NCBI GenBank assembly: GCA_004020365.1
Contig: SAQR01000041.1
Coordinates: 1-33,031, forward strand
Length of the DNA stretch: 33,031 nucleotides
Origin: Mesorhizobium sp.
Lineage (GTDB): Bacteria > Pseudomonadota > Alphaproteobacteria > Rhizobiales > Rhizobiaceae
Reading direction: 5' to 3'
Each line of letters begins with the position of its first letter. Positions within the stretch are counted from its first letter, which is position 1. Both the position numbers and the translations under genes were made by a program. Of the stretch, positions 24,595-32,097 are shown piece by piece. Below the pieces are notes generated by a model. It was not told where the DNA came from. It worked only from the letters and a program-made list of their open reading frames with translations, and made no database searches.

Positions 24595-26790
24595 ATGGAA
24601 CGCAAGCTGGCTGCAATCCTCTCTGCCGATGTTGTTGGCTACAGCCGTCTGATGGGTGCCGACGAGGACGCCACGCTGGAGGCGCTCCGTTCGCATCGCG
24701 AGATCGTTGACGCACTGATTGGAGCCCACCGAGGAAGGGTGTTCAACAGTGCCGGGGACAGTGTCGTCGCCGAATTCCCAAGCGCCGTTGAAGCGAGCCT
24801 TTGCGCCGTCCAAATCCAACAGGATATGGCCCAACTCAACGAGCTCGTCCCCTTGGATAAGCAGCTACAGTTTCGCATTGGCATCCACATCGGTGACGTC
24901 GTCTCCGAGGGCGGCAATTTGTTTGGCGATGGCGTCAATATAGCGGACCGTGTTCAGAAGCTTGCGGAGGCTGGCGGGATCTGCGTCTCGCGCAACGTTT
25001 ACGATCAGCTTACGAGCAAGGTCAGTTTCAAATTGGAGTCTATGGGCGAGCATCGGGTTAAGAATATTGCATCGCCAATCTCTGTTTACCGCGTTCTCGT
25101 CGGCGACGCGGTAAAGCCGCGGCCGATCACCAGCCGGCTTTACGCACTGGCGCGAAGGTCCAGCCGCGTCGCCGCGATCGGCGCGGTGCTGTTGGCTGTC
25201 ATTGCCAGTCTCGCGTTTTGGCAGTGGCAACGGAGTGGGCCGGCCCGGGACGGCTTTCCGTCCGTAGCGGTGCTGGCTTTCCAAAACTTCAGCGGCGACC
25301 CTGGGTTCGATTCATATGGCCGCGTCATCGCCGAGGATCTCACTACCGCAATGTCCCGATTTCCCGACATAACCGTGCTCTCACGAAACTCGAGCTTTGG
25401 CATTGATGCTACCGACGCGAATCCGGGGCAGGGCCTAAAGGTCGATTACATAGTTGAAGGCAGCGTGCAGAAGAAGGGGGATGGGCTGGGCGTCAATGCC
25501 CAGTTGATCGATGTTTCTACTGATTCCCACGTATGGGCAGAACGGTACGACGGGAGCGAAGCCTCCGACCTGCAAGATGAGGTCATCGGAAGGATCGCAA
25601 ACGCGCTGGCAAGCGAAGGCGGAGCAATTAGGAGGTACGAATACAAGGGGACCGAAGGCAAAGCCAAGGCCGACTTCAGCGAATACGACTACTTTCTCAG
25701 CGGTCACGAGATTTTCGCTCGGGCCGCAAGCATAGAAGAGCACGACCGCGCGGGAGCGATTTGGCGGGAAGGACTTGAGAAGTTCCCGACCTCCGCGCTG
25801 CTGCGCGTCTCGCTCGCCTGGTATCATTTCTTCCGCCCCTGGAATTTCAGCACCGACAAAAGGGCAGCTGACTATCGGCGAGCAGGGGAACTCGCACGAG
25901 AAGCCCTTGCCGAACAGAATACCTTGCCGCGTGTCCAATGGAGCGGCCGCAAGCTCATGGCCTATATCCATTGGCTCGAAGGCAATTTCGAGCGGGCTGT
26001 TGCGGACGCCGAAGCCGCCGTTTCCCTCGCCCCCTATGATGCCGACACCTTGTCCTTCCTGTCTCGGGTGCAGGCCGCGTCAGGCAACACGACCCGGGCC
26101 TTGGAATGGGTACGAGAATCTATGCGAAGCGACCCGAGCGTTCAAAGGAACACACGCATATTGGCCTGGATCTACTACTTGACTGGCGAGTACGAGAAAT
26201 CGATAGAGGCCGCAAAAAGACATCAGGAACTGAGCCGCCAGTTCGGTGATGATGCCAGCTTTTATATGGTTGCCAGCTATGTCCGTCTCGGCCGCACGGA
26301 GGATGCGCGGGGAGCGCTCAAGCAAGCGCTCGAGGCTGAACCGCAATGGAGCCAACTGAACGAACGGAATAATCATCTTGAAAGACCTTACAAGAATTCG
26401 GCTATCTTCGAGCGCCAGCTCGAGGACCTCGCCGCCGCCGGACTGCCGGAACTACCATTTGGATATGATGGCGAGTTGGTGGATCGGCTGAATTCGGAGG
26501 AGATCAAGGCGATGATCTTCGGGCATACGCTCCGCGCGAAGGACATGCGGTCCGGCTCGTCCTTCACGGATGTAATCACCAGTAACGGTATGATCCAATC
26601 TTCGGGGGACTTTGGCCAGGATACCGCGACCATCCAGTATCTTGGCAACTCCTTGATCTGCTATCGCTGGAAAGACACGGGACCCAACTGTGCGGCCGTC
26701 TTCCGCAGCAGGAACGAAACATCGAAGTCGGCAGGCGAGTTCACTTTAGTGGACGCTTGGGGCGAATATCGGTATTCGATGGAAAAGTAG
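24595..26790 (+). CDS. membrane-anchored class III cyclase with TolB-like and TPR domains
   Basis: A 731-residue protein. The cyclase domain (2-165) keeps both metal aspartates (Asp12 in SADVVGYSRLM, Asp55 in SAGDSVVAEF) and transition-state Asn115/Arg119 (GDGVNIADRVQ). The two base-selecting positions are Asn51 and Asn108 instead of Lys and Asp, so substrate choice is less certain. One transmembrane helix (about 192-212, IGAVLLAVIASLAFWQW) is followed by a TolB-like domain (about 220-340, VAVLAFQNFSGD), TPR helices (about 350-610) and a C-terminal beta-rich tail (GNSLICYRWKDTGPNCAAVF). The TolB and TPR parts would lie outside the cytoplasm if the cyclase is inside. ATG 24595 gives the family-typical MERKLAAIL start; ATG 24574 is also possible. 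Confidence 0.87.
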   Translation: MERKLAAILSADVVGYSRLMGADEDATLEALRSHREIVDALIGAHRGRVFNSAGDSVVAEFPSAVEASLCAVQIQQDMAQLNELVPLDKQLQFRIGIHIGDVVSEGGNLFGDGVNIADRVQKLAEAGGICVSRNVYDQLTSKVSFKLESMGEHRVKNIASPISVYRVLVGDAVKPRPITSRLYALARRSSRVAAIGAVLLAVIASLAFWQWQRSGPARDGFPSVAVLAFQNFSGDPGFDSYGRVIAEDLTTAMSRFPDITVLSRNSSFGIDATDANPGQGLKVDYIVEGSVQKKGDGLGVNAQLIDVSTDSHVWAERYDGSEASDLQDEVIGRIANALASEGGAIRRYEYKGTEGKAKADFSEYDYFLSGHEIFARAASIEEHDRAGAIWREGLEKFPTSALLRVSLAWYHFFRPWNFSTDKRAADYRRAGELAREALAEQNTLPRVQWSGRKLMAYIHWLEGNFERAVADAEAAVSLAPYDADTLSFLSRVQAASGNTTRALEWVRESMRSDPSVQRNTRILAWIYYLTGEYEKSIEAAKRHQELSRQFGDDASFYMVASYVRLGRTEDARGALKQALEAEPQWSQLNERNNHLERPYKNSAIFERQLEDLAAAGLPELPFGYDGELVDRLNSEEIKAMIFGHTLRAKDMRSGSSFTDVITSNGMIQSSGDFGQDTATIQYLGNSLICYRWKDTGPNCAAVFRSRNETSKSAGEFTLVDAWGEYRYSMEK

Positions 26791-27010
26791 TCGGCTTGAC
26801 GTGTCCCGGGAATGAGACCTCGAGCCGCGTTATCGAAAGTAGAGCTGAGGTGCCAAATAGAGCGATCGGGTTGATCCCCAAGATCGGCAGACAGGTTTCA
26901 GTCCAACTAGTCGCGCTCACGCCTGGTCAACATGCCTTCATCGACACTTTGTGAGACAAGACAGCATACCGCTCCCATTATATGTATCTGTTTCATTGCC
27001 GAGGTTTTCT

Positions 27011-27280
27011 ATGAGCGAGCAAAATCGATATTCCTGGCGGGAGCGCATGACCATCCTCGGCGATGTCGAGGCGGCATCCTTCCTTCCGTGGATCGAGCGT
27101 CATGCCGCCAAGCTCGGGCTCGCGCAGGCCATATGCGTTGCCGGTCCCGATCGGATCGAGCTCGACGTCGCCGGTCCGGCCGACTTGATCGATATGATGG
27201 AGATGGGGTGCTCCCTTGGACCAATCGAGGTCTGGGTCGAGACCATTCGCCGGACGCCGATCGACAACGAATCGAGCTAG
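27011..27280 (+). CDS. acylphosphatase-fold protein lacking catalytic residues
   Basis: An 89-residue protein. RERMTILGDVEAASFLPWIERHAAKLGL aligns with the acylphosphatase pattern (V-x-G-x-V-Q-G-V-x-F-R-x-W-I-x-x-x-A-x-x-L-G-L), and AGPDRIELDVAGPADLIDMM with the DGRVEVxAxGPxxxxxxF strand-helix. The catalytic Arg position is Leu25 and the catalytic Asn position is Val43, so acylphosphate hydrolysis is unlikely. It may be a binding or regulatory protein of the same fold. GAGG lies 6-7 bases before the ATG at 27011. The longer frame from 26951 lacks similarity. It stands alone between the cyclase and the oxygenase operon and is followed by a hairpin at 27316. Confidence 0.65.
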   Translation: MSEQNRYSWRERMTILGDVEAASFLPWIERHAAKLGLAQAICVAGPDRIELDVAGPADLIDMMEMGCSLGPIEVWVETIRRTPIDNESS

Positions 27281-27315
27281 GGTTTGAAGCTCGCTGACCC
27301 TGCCCGGGAGACGTG

Positions 27316-27334
27316 ATGCCCCTTTTTTGGGCAT
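27316..27334 (+). terminator. hairpin after the acylphosphatase-like gene
   Basis: ATGCCC-CTTTTTT-GGGCAT is a perfect 6-bp stem 36 bases past the stop, followed by a short T/A-rich stretch (TATTGT). It could separate this gene from the oxygenase operon, although the T run is in the loop instead of the tail, so it is a weak intrinsic terminator candidate. Confidence 0.4.
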
Positions 27335-27427
27335 TATTGTCAGTGAGGAAATATTGTGCAAACGTGACGGGGCTTATTAGCAAATCTCTTGACCGCGAAG
27401 CTGTGCTCGGGAAGATGCTGATGTCAT

Positions 27428-28093
27428 TTGAAAGTTGACGTATGCCACCCTATTCGACCGGCATCATGGATGCCTGTTGCCCTCTCCGCGGACTTGCCGG
27501 CGGGAACCGTGATGCCGGCGCAATCCCCGGTCGGACCGGTTGCCCTTTGGCGCAGCCGCTCCGGCCGTGCGGCGGCCTTTGCCGATAGATGCCCTCATCG
27601 CGGAATGCGGCTTTCCCATGGCTTCGTGCGCGGTGAGGCCCTGTCCTGCATCTATCACGGCTGGAGCTATGCCCGGGCGGGAAACTGCCTGCGCATCCCG
27701 GCCCATCCGGGGCTGGCGCCGCCGGAGACGATTCGCGTCGCGACTCAGGTGGTCGAGGATAGCGGCGGGCTCATATGGATTTCCGTCGGCGAAGCCGCTG
27801 CCCCGCCGCCGCGGCTCGACGGCGTTGCCCCGCTGCGTTCCATGATGGTGGAAGCGGACGTCGCGGCGCTGGAGGCGGCCGCGGGCGCGAAGGCCGAGGG
27901 AGGCCTGCTCGACCATACCCACGATGGCCGGACGCTGCGGCTGCTGCTTGCCCCCGACGGGGAAGCGCGGACGCTCATGCATGTTCTGGTGGGCGAGGAC
28001 GCCAATCCGACCGAGCGGATCGCCGCGTCGCGGGCCGCCGAAACGCTGCGGCGGGCGGCCGAGAGCATTCGGCGCGGCAGGGCTGTCCAATGA
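27428..28093 (+). CDS. stand-alone Rieske [2Fe-2S] protein
   Basis: A 221-residue protein. The N-terminal half is a Rieske domain of ring-hydroxylating oxygenase type: ASWMPVALSADLPAG at the start, then CPHRGM (Cys55, His57) and CIYHGW (Cys74, His77), the two Cys-His pairs that hold the 2Fe-2S cluster, then GGLIWISVGE. No mononuclear iron motif (N-x-x-D-x-x-H-x-x-x-x-H) follows; the remaining 95 residues resemble at most a shrunken catalytic-domain sheet (RTLRLLLAPDGEARTLMHVL). It probably passes electrons to the catalytic subunit encoded next, whose ATG overlaps this stop. The start is uncertain: TTG 27428 has GGGAAG 14 bases upstream, and the next in-frame ATG (27470) would leave only SWMPV lost. 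No reductase is encoded here. Confidence 0.82.
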   Translation: MKVDVCHPIRPASWMPVALSADLPAGTVMPAQSPVGPVALWRSRSGRAAAFADRCPHRGMRLSHGFVRGEALSCIYHGWSYARAGNCLRIPAHPGLAPPETIRVATQVVEDSGGLIWISVGEAAAPPPRLDGVAPLRSMMVEADVAALEAAAGAKAEGGLLDHTHDGRTLRLLLAPDGEARTLMHVLVGEDANPTERIAASRAAETLRRAAESIRRGRAVQ

Positions 28094-28935
28094 CCCGCAA
28101 CGCGATGATCGACGAATGGTATCCGGTCGGCCTTGCCAGCCAGCTCGATGCGCAGGGGCGCAAGACGGCCCTCATGGGCGAACCGATCGAGGTGCGGCTT
28201 GGCGACGACGGAAACGCCATGGTTACGGGGGGCAACGGACGCGCCCTGCCGGTCTGCGTGCGCTATGGCCATGTCTGGTCGTCGCCCGGTGATCCGCAGA
28301 AGGCGCTGTTTGCGATCCCCGAGGCCGATCAGCCCGGCCGCCGGCTTGTCGATGTCGGGGTGGTGCGCGCGCGCTGCTCGCCGTTGCGCGCGGTGGAGAA
28401 CTTCCTGGACATTGCGCATTTTCCGTTCGTCCATACCGACATATTGGGGGCCGAACCGCATACGGAGGTCCAGAGCTACAAGGTCGAGATCCGCGAGGAC
28501 GAGGACGAGGTTTGGGCGACCCAGGTTAAGTTCTACCAGCCTCAGGCCGCCAAGTCGGCGGAAGGCGGCATAACCACGGAATACATGTATCGCGTGCCTG
28601 CGCCGACCTGCTCGATCCTCTACAAGACCTGTCCACCGCGCCCAGGCGAATGGGACGTCATTACGCTTTTCGTGCAGCCTCTTGCCGAAGACCTGTGCGA
28701 CGTGTGGCCATGGATGGCGCTGTTCGACGACGAGACGCCGATGACAGACCTGATCCATTTCCAGCAGACGATCTTCGTCCAGGACCGGTCGATCCTTGAA
28801 AACCAGATTCCGGGGCTGCTGCCGCTCGATCCCGGCATGGAGATTCCCACGCGAGCCGACCTGACGTCGGTTGTCTACCGGCGCTGGCTGAAACGCCATG
28901 GCTACACCTACGGCGCGCAACTGGTGGCGCAATGA
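28090..28935 (+). CDS. non-heme iron oxygenase catalytic subunit lacking a Rieske cluster (NdmC-like)
   Basis: A 281-residue protein. The mononuclear iron site of Rieske oxygenases is intact: ENFLDIAHFPFVH with Asp107 (electron bridge), His110 and His115, and a likely third ligand Asp232 in QDRSILENQIP. The N-terminus starts like a Rieske oxygenase (DEWYPVGLASQL) and resumes at PVCVRYGHVWSSPGD, but the two Cys-His pairs between are absent. It therefore needs an external Rieske centre, presumably the preceding gene product. This layout is known from NdmC, the 7-methylxanthine N-demethylase, which takes electrons from a Rieske domain on NdmD and requires a GST-like partner NdmE. A GST gene follows here by ATGA overlap. 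Substrate assignment is inference. Confidence 0.87.
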   Translation: MTRNAMIDEWYPVGLASQLDAQGRKTALMGEPIEVRLGDDGNAMVTGGNGRALPVCVRYGHVWSSPGDPQKALFAIPEADQPGRRLVDVGVVRARCSPLRAVENFLDIAHFPFVHTDILGAEPHTEVQSYKVEIREDEDEVWATQVKFYQPQAAKSAEGGITTEYMYRVPAPTCSILYKTCPPRPGEWDVITLFVQPLAEDLCDVWPWMALFDDETPMTDLIHFQQTIFVQDRSILENQIPGLLPLDPGMEIPTRADLTSVVYRRWLKRHGYTYGAQLVAQ

Positions 28936-29585
28936 AGCTCCACGACTACGTGCTGTCGCCGAGCTGCTACAAGGCGCGCCTGATGGCTGCGCTGGCCGGG
29001 GTGAAGCTCGACATCCGGCCCGTCGACTTCCATCCCGGTGCCGAGCATCGCGGTCCCGAACTTATGGCGCTTAACCCGGCGGGTTCGATCCCGATCATGG
29101 AGGATGGCGACCTCGTCCTGACCGAATCCTCGGCCATGCTTGTCTACCTCGCCGCGAAGGCGGCACCGCAATGGCTGGGCAACGATACGGCCGGAGAGGC
29201 GGCGCGCGTCCAGCAATGGCTTTCCTTCTCGCATCGGCTGACCGCCAGCCTGGGGGCGGCGCGCCTGCATGAGATGCTGCTGCGTCCGGGCAATATCGAT
29301 GTCCTTCAGGGACAGGGGACAACGGCCCTGCGGGAGCTGGAAGCCGGCCTCGTCGAACAGCATATCCGCGGCCAGCGCTTCCTCGCGTCGGACCGGCCGA
29401 CGATCGCCGACGTCGCCTGCTTTCCCTATGTGGCGCTGGCGCCGGACGGCGGCGTCTCGCTCGATCCCTATCCCGTGATCCGGCTGTGGTCGCGGGCGAT
29501 CCGCGGTCTCGACGGCTTCATCGAGATGCCCGGCATCCACCGGTTGCACGAGCTCAGACCCGATCCCGTTCCAGGCGAGGCCTGA
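28932..29585 (+). CDS. glutathione S-transferase family protein (possible NdmE-type partner)
   Basis: A 217-residue GST-fold protein. The N-terminal thioredoxin-like domain is clear: LHDYVLSPSCYKARLMAALAGVKLD, with the catalytic-position Ser/Cys around residues 9-12, the cis-Pro loop NPAGSIPIMEDG and the glutathione gamma-Glu contact LTESSAMLVYL. The alpha-helical C-terminal domain follows, with RPTIADVACFPYVA matching the conserved N-capping box. The start overlaps the oxygenase stop (ATGA), so the pair is translationally coupled. In the NdmCDE demethylase a GST-like protein is a structural member of the complex instead of a detoxifying enzyme, and this gene's position supports the same role. 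A glutathione-dependent step on a pathway intermediate is the alternative. Confidence 0.88.
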   Translation: MKLHDYVLSPSCYKARLMAALAGVKLDIRPVDFHPGAEHRGPELMALNPAGSIPIMEDGDLVLTESSAMLVYLAAKAAPQWLGNDTAGEAARVQQWLSFSHRLTASLGAARLHEMLLRPGNIDVLQGQGTTALRELEAGLVEQHIRGQRFLASDRPTIADVACFPYVALAPDGGVSLDPYPVIRLWSRAIRGLDGFIEMPGIHRLHELRPDPVPGEA

Positions 29586-29586
29586 C

Positions 29587-30966
29587 GTGGGGGGCTATCT
29601 GTTGAAGAACTGCGCTGCGGTCATCGTGGACGATGGCAACGGTCCGCGCGTCCGTCGCAATGTCGATGTTTTGACCGACGGCCCGGCGATACGGGCCATC
29701 GGCGAAGGCCTCGACAAGGGGGAGCTGCCTGTCGGGACCGTCGCGCAGGATGCTGCCGGCTGGTTCGTCTACCCCGGCCTCGTCAACACCCATCACCACT
29801 TCTTTCAGTGCTTCGTGCGCAACCGCGCCGATCTGGACTGGACGAAGCTGTCGGTCATCGAATGGCTCGACTGCATCTATCCCATCTTCTCGCGGCTGAC
29901 CGAGGAGTGCTTCTACCACGCATCGGTCACGGCCATGGCGGAGTTGATAAAGCACGGCTGCACGACGGCGTTCGACCATCAGTACTGCTTTCCGCGGCAT
30001 GCCGGCAAAAGGCTGATCGACCGGCAGTTCGAGGCGGCCGAACTGCTCGGCATGCGCTTCCATGCCGGACGTGGCGGCAACACGCTGCCGAAATCGGAAG
30101 GCTCGACCATCCCCGACGCCATGCTGGAAACGACGGACGAGTTCATCGCCGACTGCGCCCGGCTGATCGACGCCTACCATGATGCCGGTCGCTTTGGCAT
30201 GCGCCAGGTCGTCGTCGCGCCCTGCCAGCCGGTCAACTGCTATCGCGAGACATTGGTGGAATCGGTGGCGCTAGCGCGCGATCGCAAGGTGCGCATGCAT
30301 AGCCATGTCGGCGAGGGCGAAAGCCCGGTCATGCAGGCCCGCCATGGCCTGCGCACGGTGGACTATTGCGCGGAGATAGGCTTCTGCGGGTCGGATGCCT
30401 TCTATGCCCATTGCTGGGAGCTGACCCACGACGAGCTGCGCAAGATGGCCGCCAGCGGCACCGGCGTCGCGCACTGCCCGGAGCCGGTCTATCTCGTCGG
30501 CGCCGAAATCACCGACATACCGGCGATGTCGGCCCTCGGGCTCATTGTGGGCTTGGGTTGCGACGGCGCCGCCTCGAACGACAATTCCAACCTGATGCAC
30601 TGCATCCATTCCGCCTACATGCTGCAATGCCTGTCGGCGTCGACACGTGACCATCCGGTTCCGCCGCCGGCCGATTTCCTCGGCTATGCGACAACGGGGG
30701 GCGCGGCGCTGCTCGGGCGCGGCGACATCGGCAGGCTGTCGCCCGGCATGGCCGCCGACTTGTTCGCCATCGACACGCGGCGCATGGACTATGTCGGCAC
30801 GCGGCACGATCCGCTGAGCCTGCTGGCCAAGGTGGGCATCGGCACGCCGACCGACATGACGATGATCGACGGCCGCATCGTCTGGGCCAAGGGAGAATTC
30901 CCGGGGCTCGACGAGGCCAGGCTGTTCGCGCAAGCCGAGGCGGCACTCGCCACCGTGGAATTCTAG
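29587..30966 (+). CDS. ATZ/TRZ-type amidohydrolase (8-oxoguanine deaminase-like)
   Basis: A 459-residue metal-dependent hydrolase of the amidohydrolase superfamily, subgroup of deaminases and dechlorinases acting on purine- or triazine-like rings. The metal site is visible: VNTHHHFFQ (His69, His71), MHSHVGEGES (His240, with Glu243), YAHCWELT (His275) and GLGCDGAASNDNSN (Asp326). The C-terminal PGMAADLFAIDTRRMDYVGT is the usual closing beta-sandwich. The motif NTHHHFFQ and the D-G-A-S-N-D box are close to 8-oxoguanine deaminase and hydroxyatrazine ethylaminohydrolase. The segment HCPEPVYLVG is unusual where relatives have HCPxSN. The start is GTG 27 residues' worth of strand before the first box, with GCGAGG 6-7 bases upstream; the gap from the GST stop is one base. 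Confidence 0.87.
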   Translation: MGGYLLKNCAAVIVDDGNGPRVRRNVDVLTDGPAIRAIGEGLDKGELPVGTVAQDAAGWFVYPGLVNTHHHFFQCFVRNRADLDWTKLSVIEWLDCIYPIFSRLTEECFYHASVTAMAELIKHGCTTAFDHQYCFPRHAGKRLIDRQFEAAELLGMRFHAGRGGNTLPKSEGSTIPDAMLETTDEFIADCARLIDAYHDAGRFGMRQVVVAPCQPVNCYRETLVESVALARDRKVRMHSHVGEGESPVMQARHGLRTVDYCAEIGFCGSDAFYAHCWELTHDELRKMAASGTGVAHCPEPVYLVGAEITDIPAMSALGLIVGLGCDGAASNDNSNLMHCIHSAYMLQCLSASTRDHPVPPPADFLGYATTGGAALLGRGDIGRLSPGMAADLFAIDTRRMDYVGTRHDPLSLLAKVGIGTPTDMTMIDGRIVWAKGEFPGLDEARLFAQAEAALATVEF

Positions 30967-30996
30967 AAGCCAAAACCAAAAGCAAGGGGAACCGAC

Positions 30997-32094
30997 ATGC
31001 TGACAAATCTTACCCGCAGAACATTGATGAAGGGCGCTGCCGCTACCGGGCTCGTCGCCGCGGTGGGTAGCCGCGCGCTTGCCGCCGACGAACCGCTGGG
31101 CATCGTACTTGTGGTCCCCTCGCCGGTCGGCGACGTCGGCTGGGGCCGTGCGCTGGCCGACGGGCTCGAGCCGGTCAAGGCCGCCTACGGCGACAAGGTG
31201 AAGGTCACCATCATCGAGAACATTCAGGAAGGCCCCGACGCCGACCGCATCATGAACAAGGCGGTCGCCGACGGGAACAAGTTCCTGATCGCCGGTTCCT
31301 TCGGCTACCAGAACGGCGCCCTGCAGATCGCGCGCCGCAATCCCGACGTCACCGTGCTGCACGCTTCCGGTTTCCAGGTGGCGCCGAACTTCTCGCCCTT
31401 TGCTGCCCAATATTCCCAGGGCACCTACCGGATGGGCATGGCGGCGGCCGCGCTTTCGAAGACCGGCAAGCTCGGCTCGGTCTCCGCCTTCGCCATTCCC
31501 GAGCTGATCACCTCCATCAACGCTTTCACGCTGGGGGCGCAGGCGGTGAAGCCCGATGTCGAGGTTTCGGTCGTATGGGTGAACTCCTGGTTCGATCCGG
31601 CCAAGGAGCAGGAAGCCGCCAAGGCGCTGCTGGCGCAGAAATGCGACGTCATCTTCTCAAACGCGCAGGACACGCCTTCCGTCGTTGCGGCCTGCGAGGA
31701 GGCCGGCATCCCCGCCTTCAACCTCAACTCGTCGATGAAGAAATACGCGCCCAAGACCTATCTCGGCTGCGTGGCGACCGATTGGTCGCCCTTCTTCAAA
31801 GCCTCGGTCGACGCTCACCTTGCCGGTACCTTCAAGGGCGCCAACGCCTTCTTGGGTGTCGGTGACAAGGTCGTCGAAGTCGTCGATTGGAACCCGGGCA
31901 TCCCGGCCGACATCATGACCAAGATCAAGGAGGTTGAAGCCAAGATCGACGACGGTAGCTTCTCGCCCTTTGCCGGTCCGATCGCCAAGGCCGACGGTAG
32001 CGAAGGCGTTCCCGCCGGCAAGACAATGACCGAGGCCGAGATCGTCGCCATGGACTGGCACGTCAAGGGTGTCACCACGCCGCTGCCTAAGTAA
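30997..32094 (+). CDS. BMP-family ABC transporter substrate-binding protein
   Basis: A 365-residue periplasmic binding protein of the BMP/PnrA family, whose members bind purine nucleosides or related compounds. The N-terminus has a twin-arginine-like leader, TRRTLMKGAAATGLVAA, with cleavage after SRALA near residue 29; Tat export is possible. The mature domain shows the BMP features: PSPVGDVGWGRALADGL near the start, FLIAGSFGYQNGALQIARRN, YRMGMAAAALSKTGKLGSVS, then CDVIFSNAQDTPSVVAACEE. A good AAGGGGA Shine-Dalgarno lies about 7 bases before the ATG. It is 30 bases after the amidohydrolase gene and 3 bases before the ATPase gene. It supplies the import side of the operon. Confidence 0.92.
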   Translation: MLTNLTRRTLMKGAAATGLVAAVGSRALAADEPLGIVLVVPSPVGDVGWGRALADGLEPVKAAYGDKVKVTIIENIQEGPDADRIMNKAVADGNKFLIAGSFGYQNGALQIARRNPDVTVLHASGFQVAPNFSPFAAQYSQGTYRMGMAAAALSKTGKLGSVSAFAIPELITSINAFTLGAQAVKPDVEVSVVWVNSWFDPAKEQEAAKALLAQKCDVIFSNAQDTPSVVAACEEAGIPAFNLNSSMKKYAPKTYLGCVATDWSPFFKASVDAHLAGTFKGANAFLGVGDKVVEVVDWNPGIPADIMTKIKEVEAKIDDGSFSPFAGPIAKADGSEGVPAGKTMTEAEIVAMDWHVKGVTTPLPK

Positions 32095-32097
32095 TCC

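Noticed and set aside
27428-28935. Split Rieske oxygenase explained as a frameshifted single gene
   Set aside because: The second gene has its own ATG in an ATGA overlap and its own oxygenase-like N-terminus without the Cys-His region; the first has a distinct C-terminal part. Joining them would not restore a normal oxygenase.
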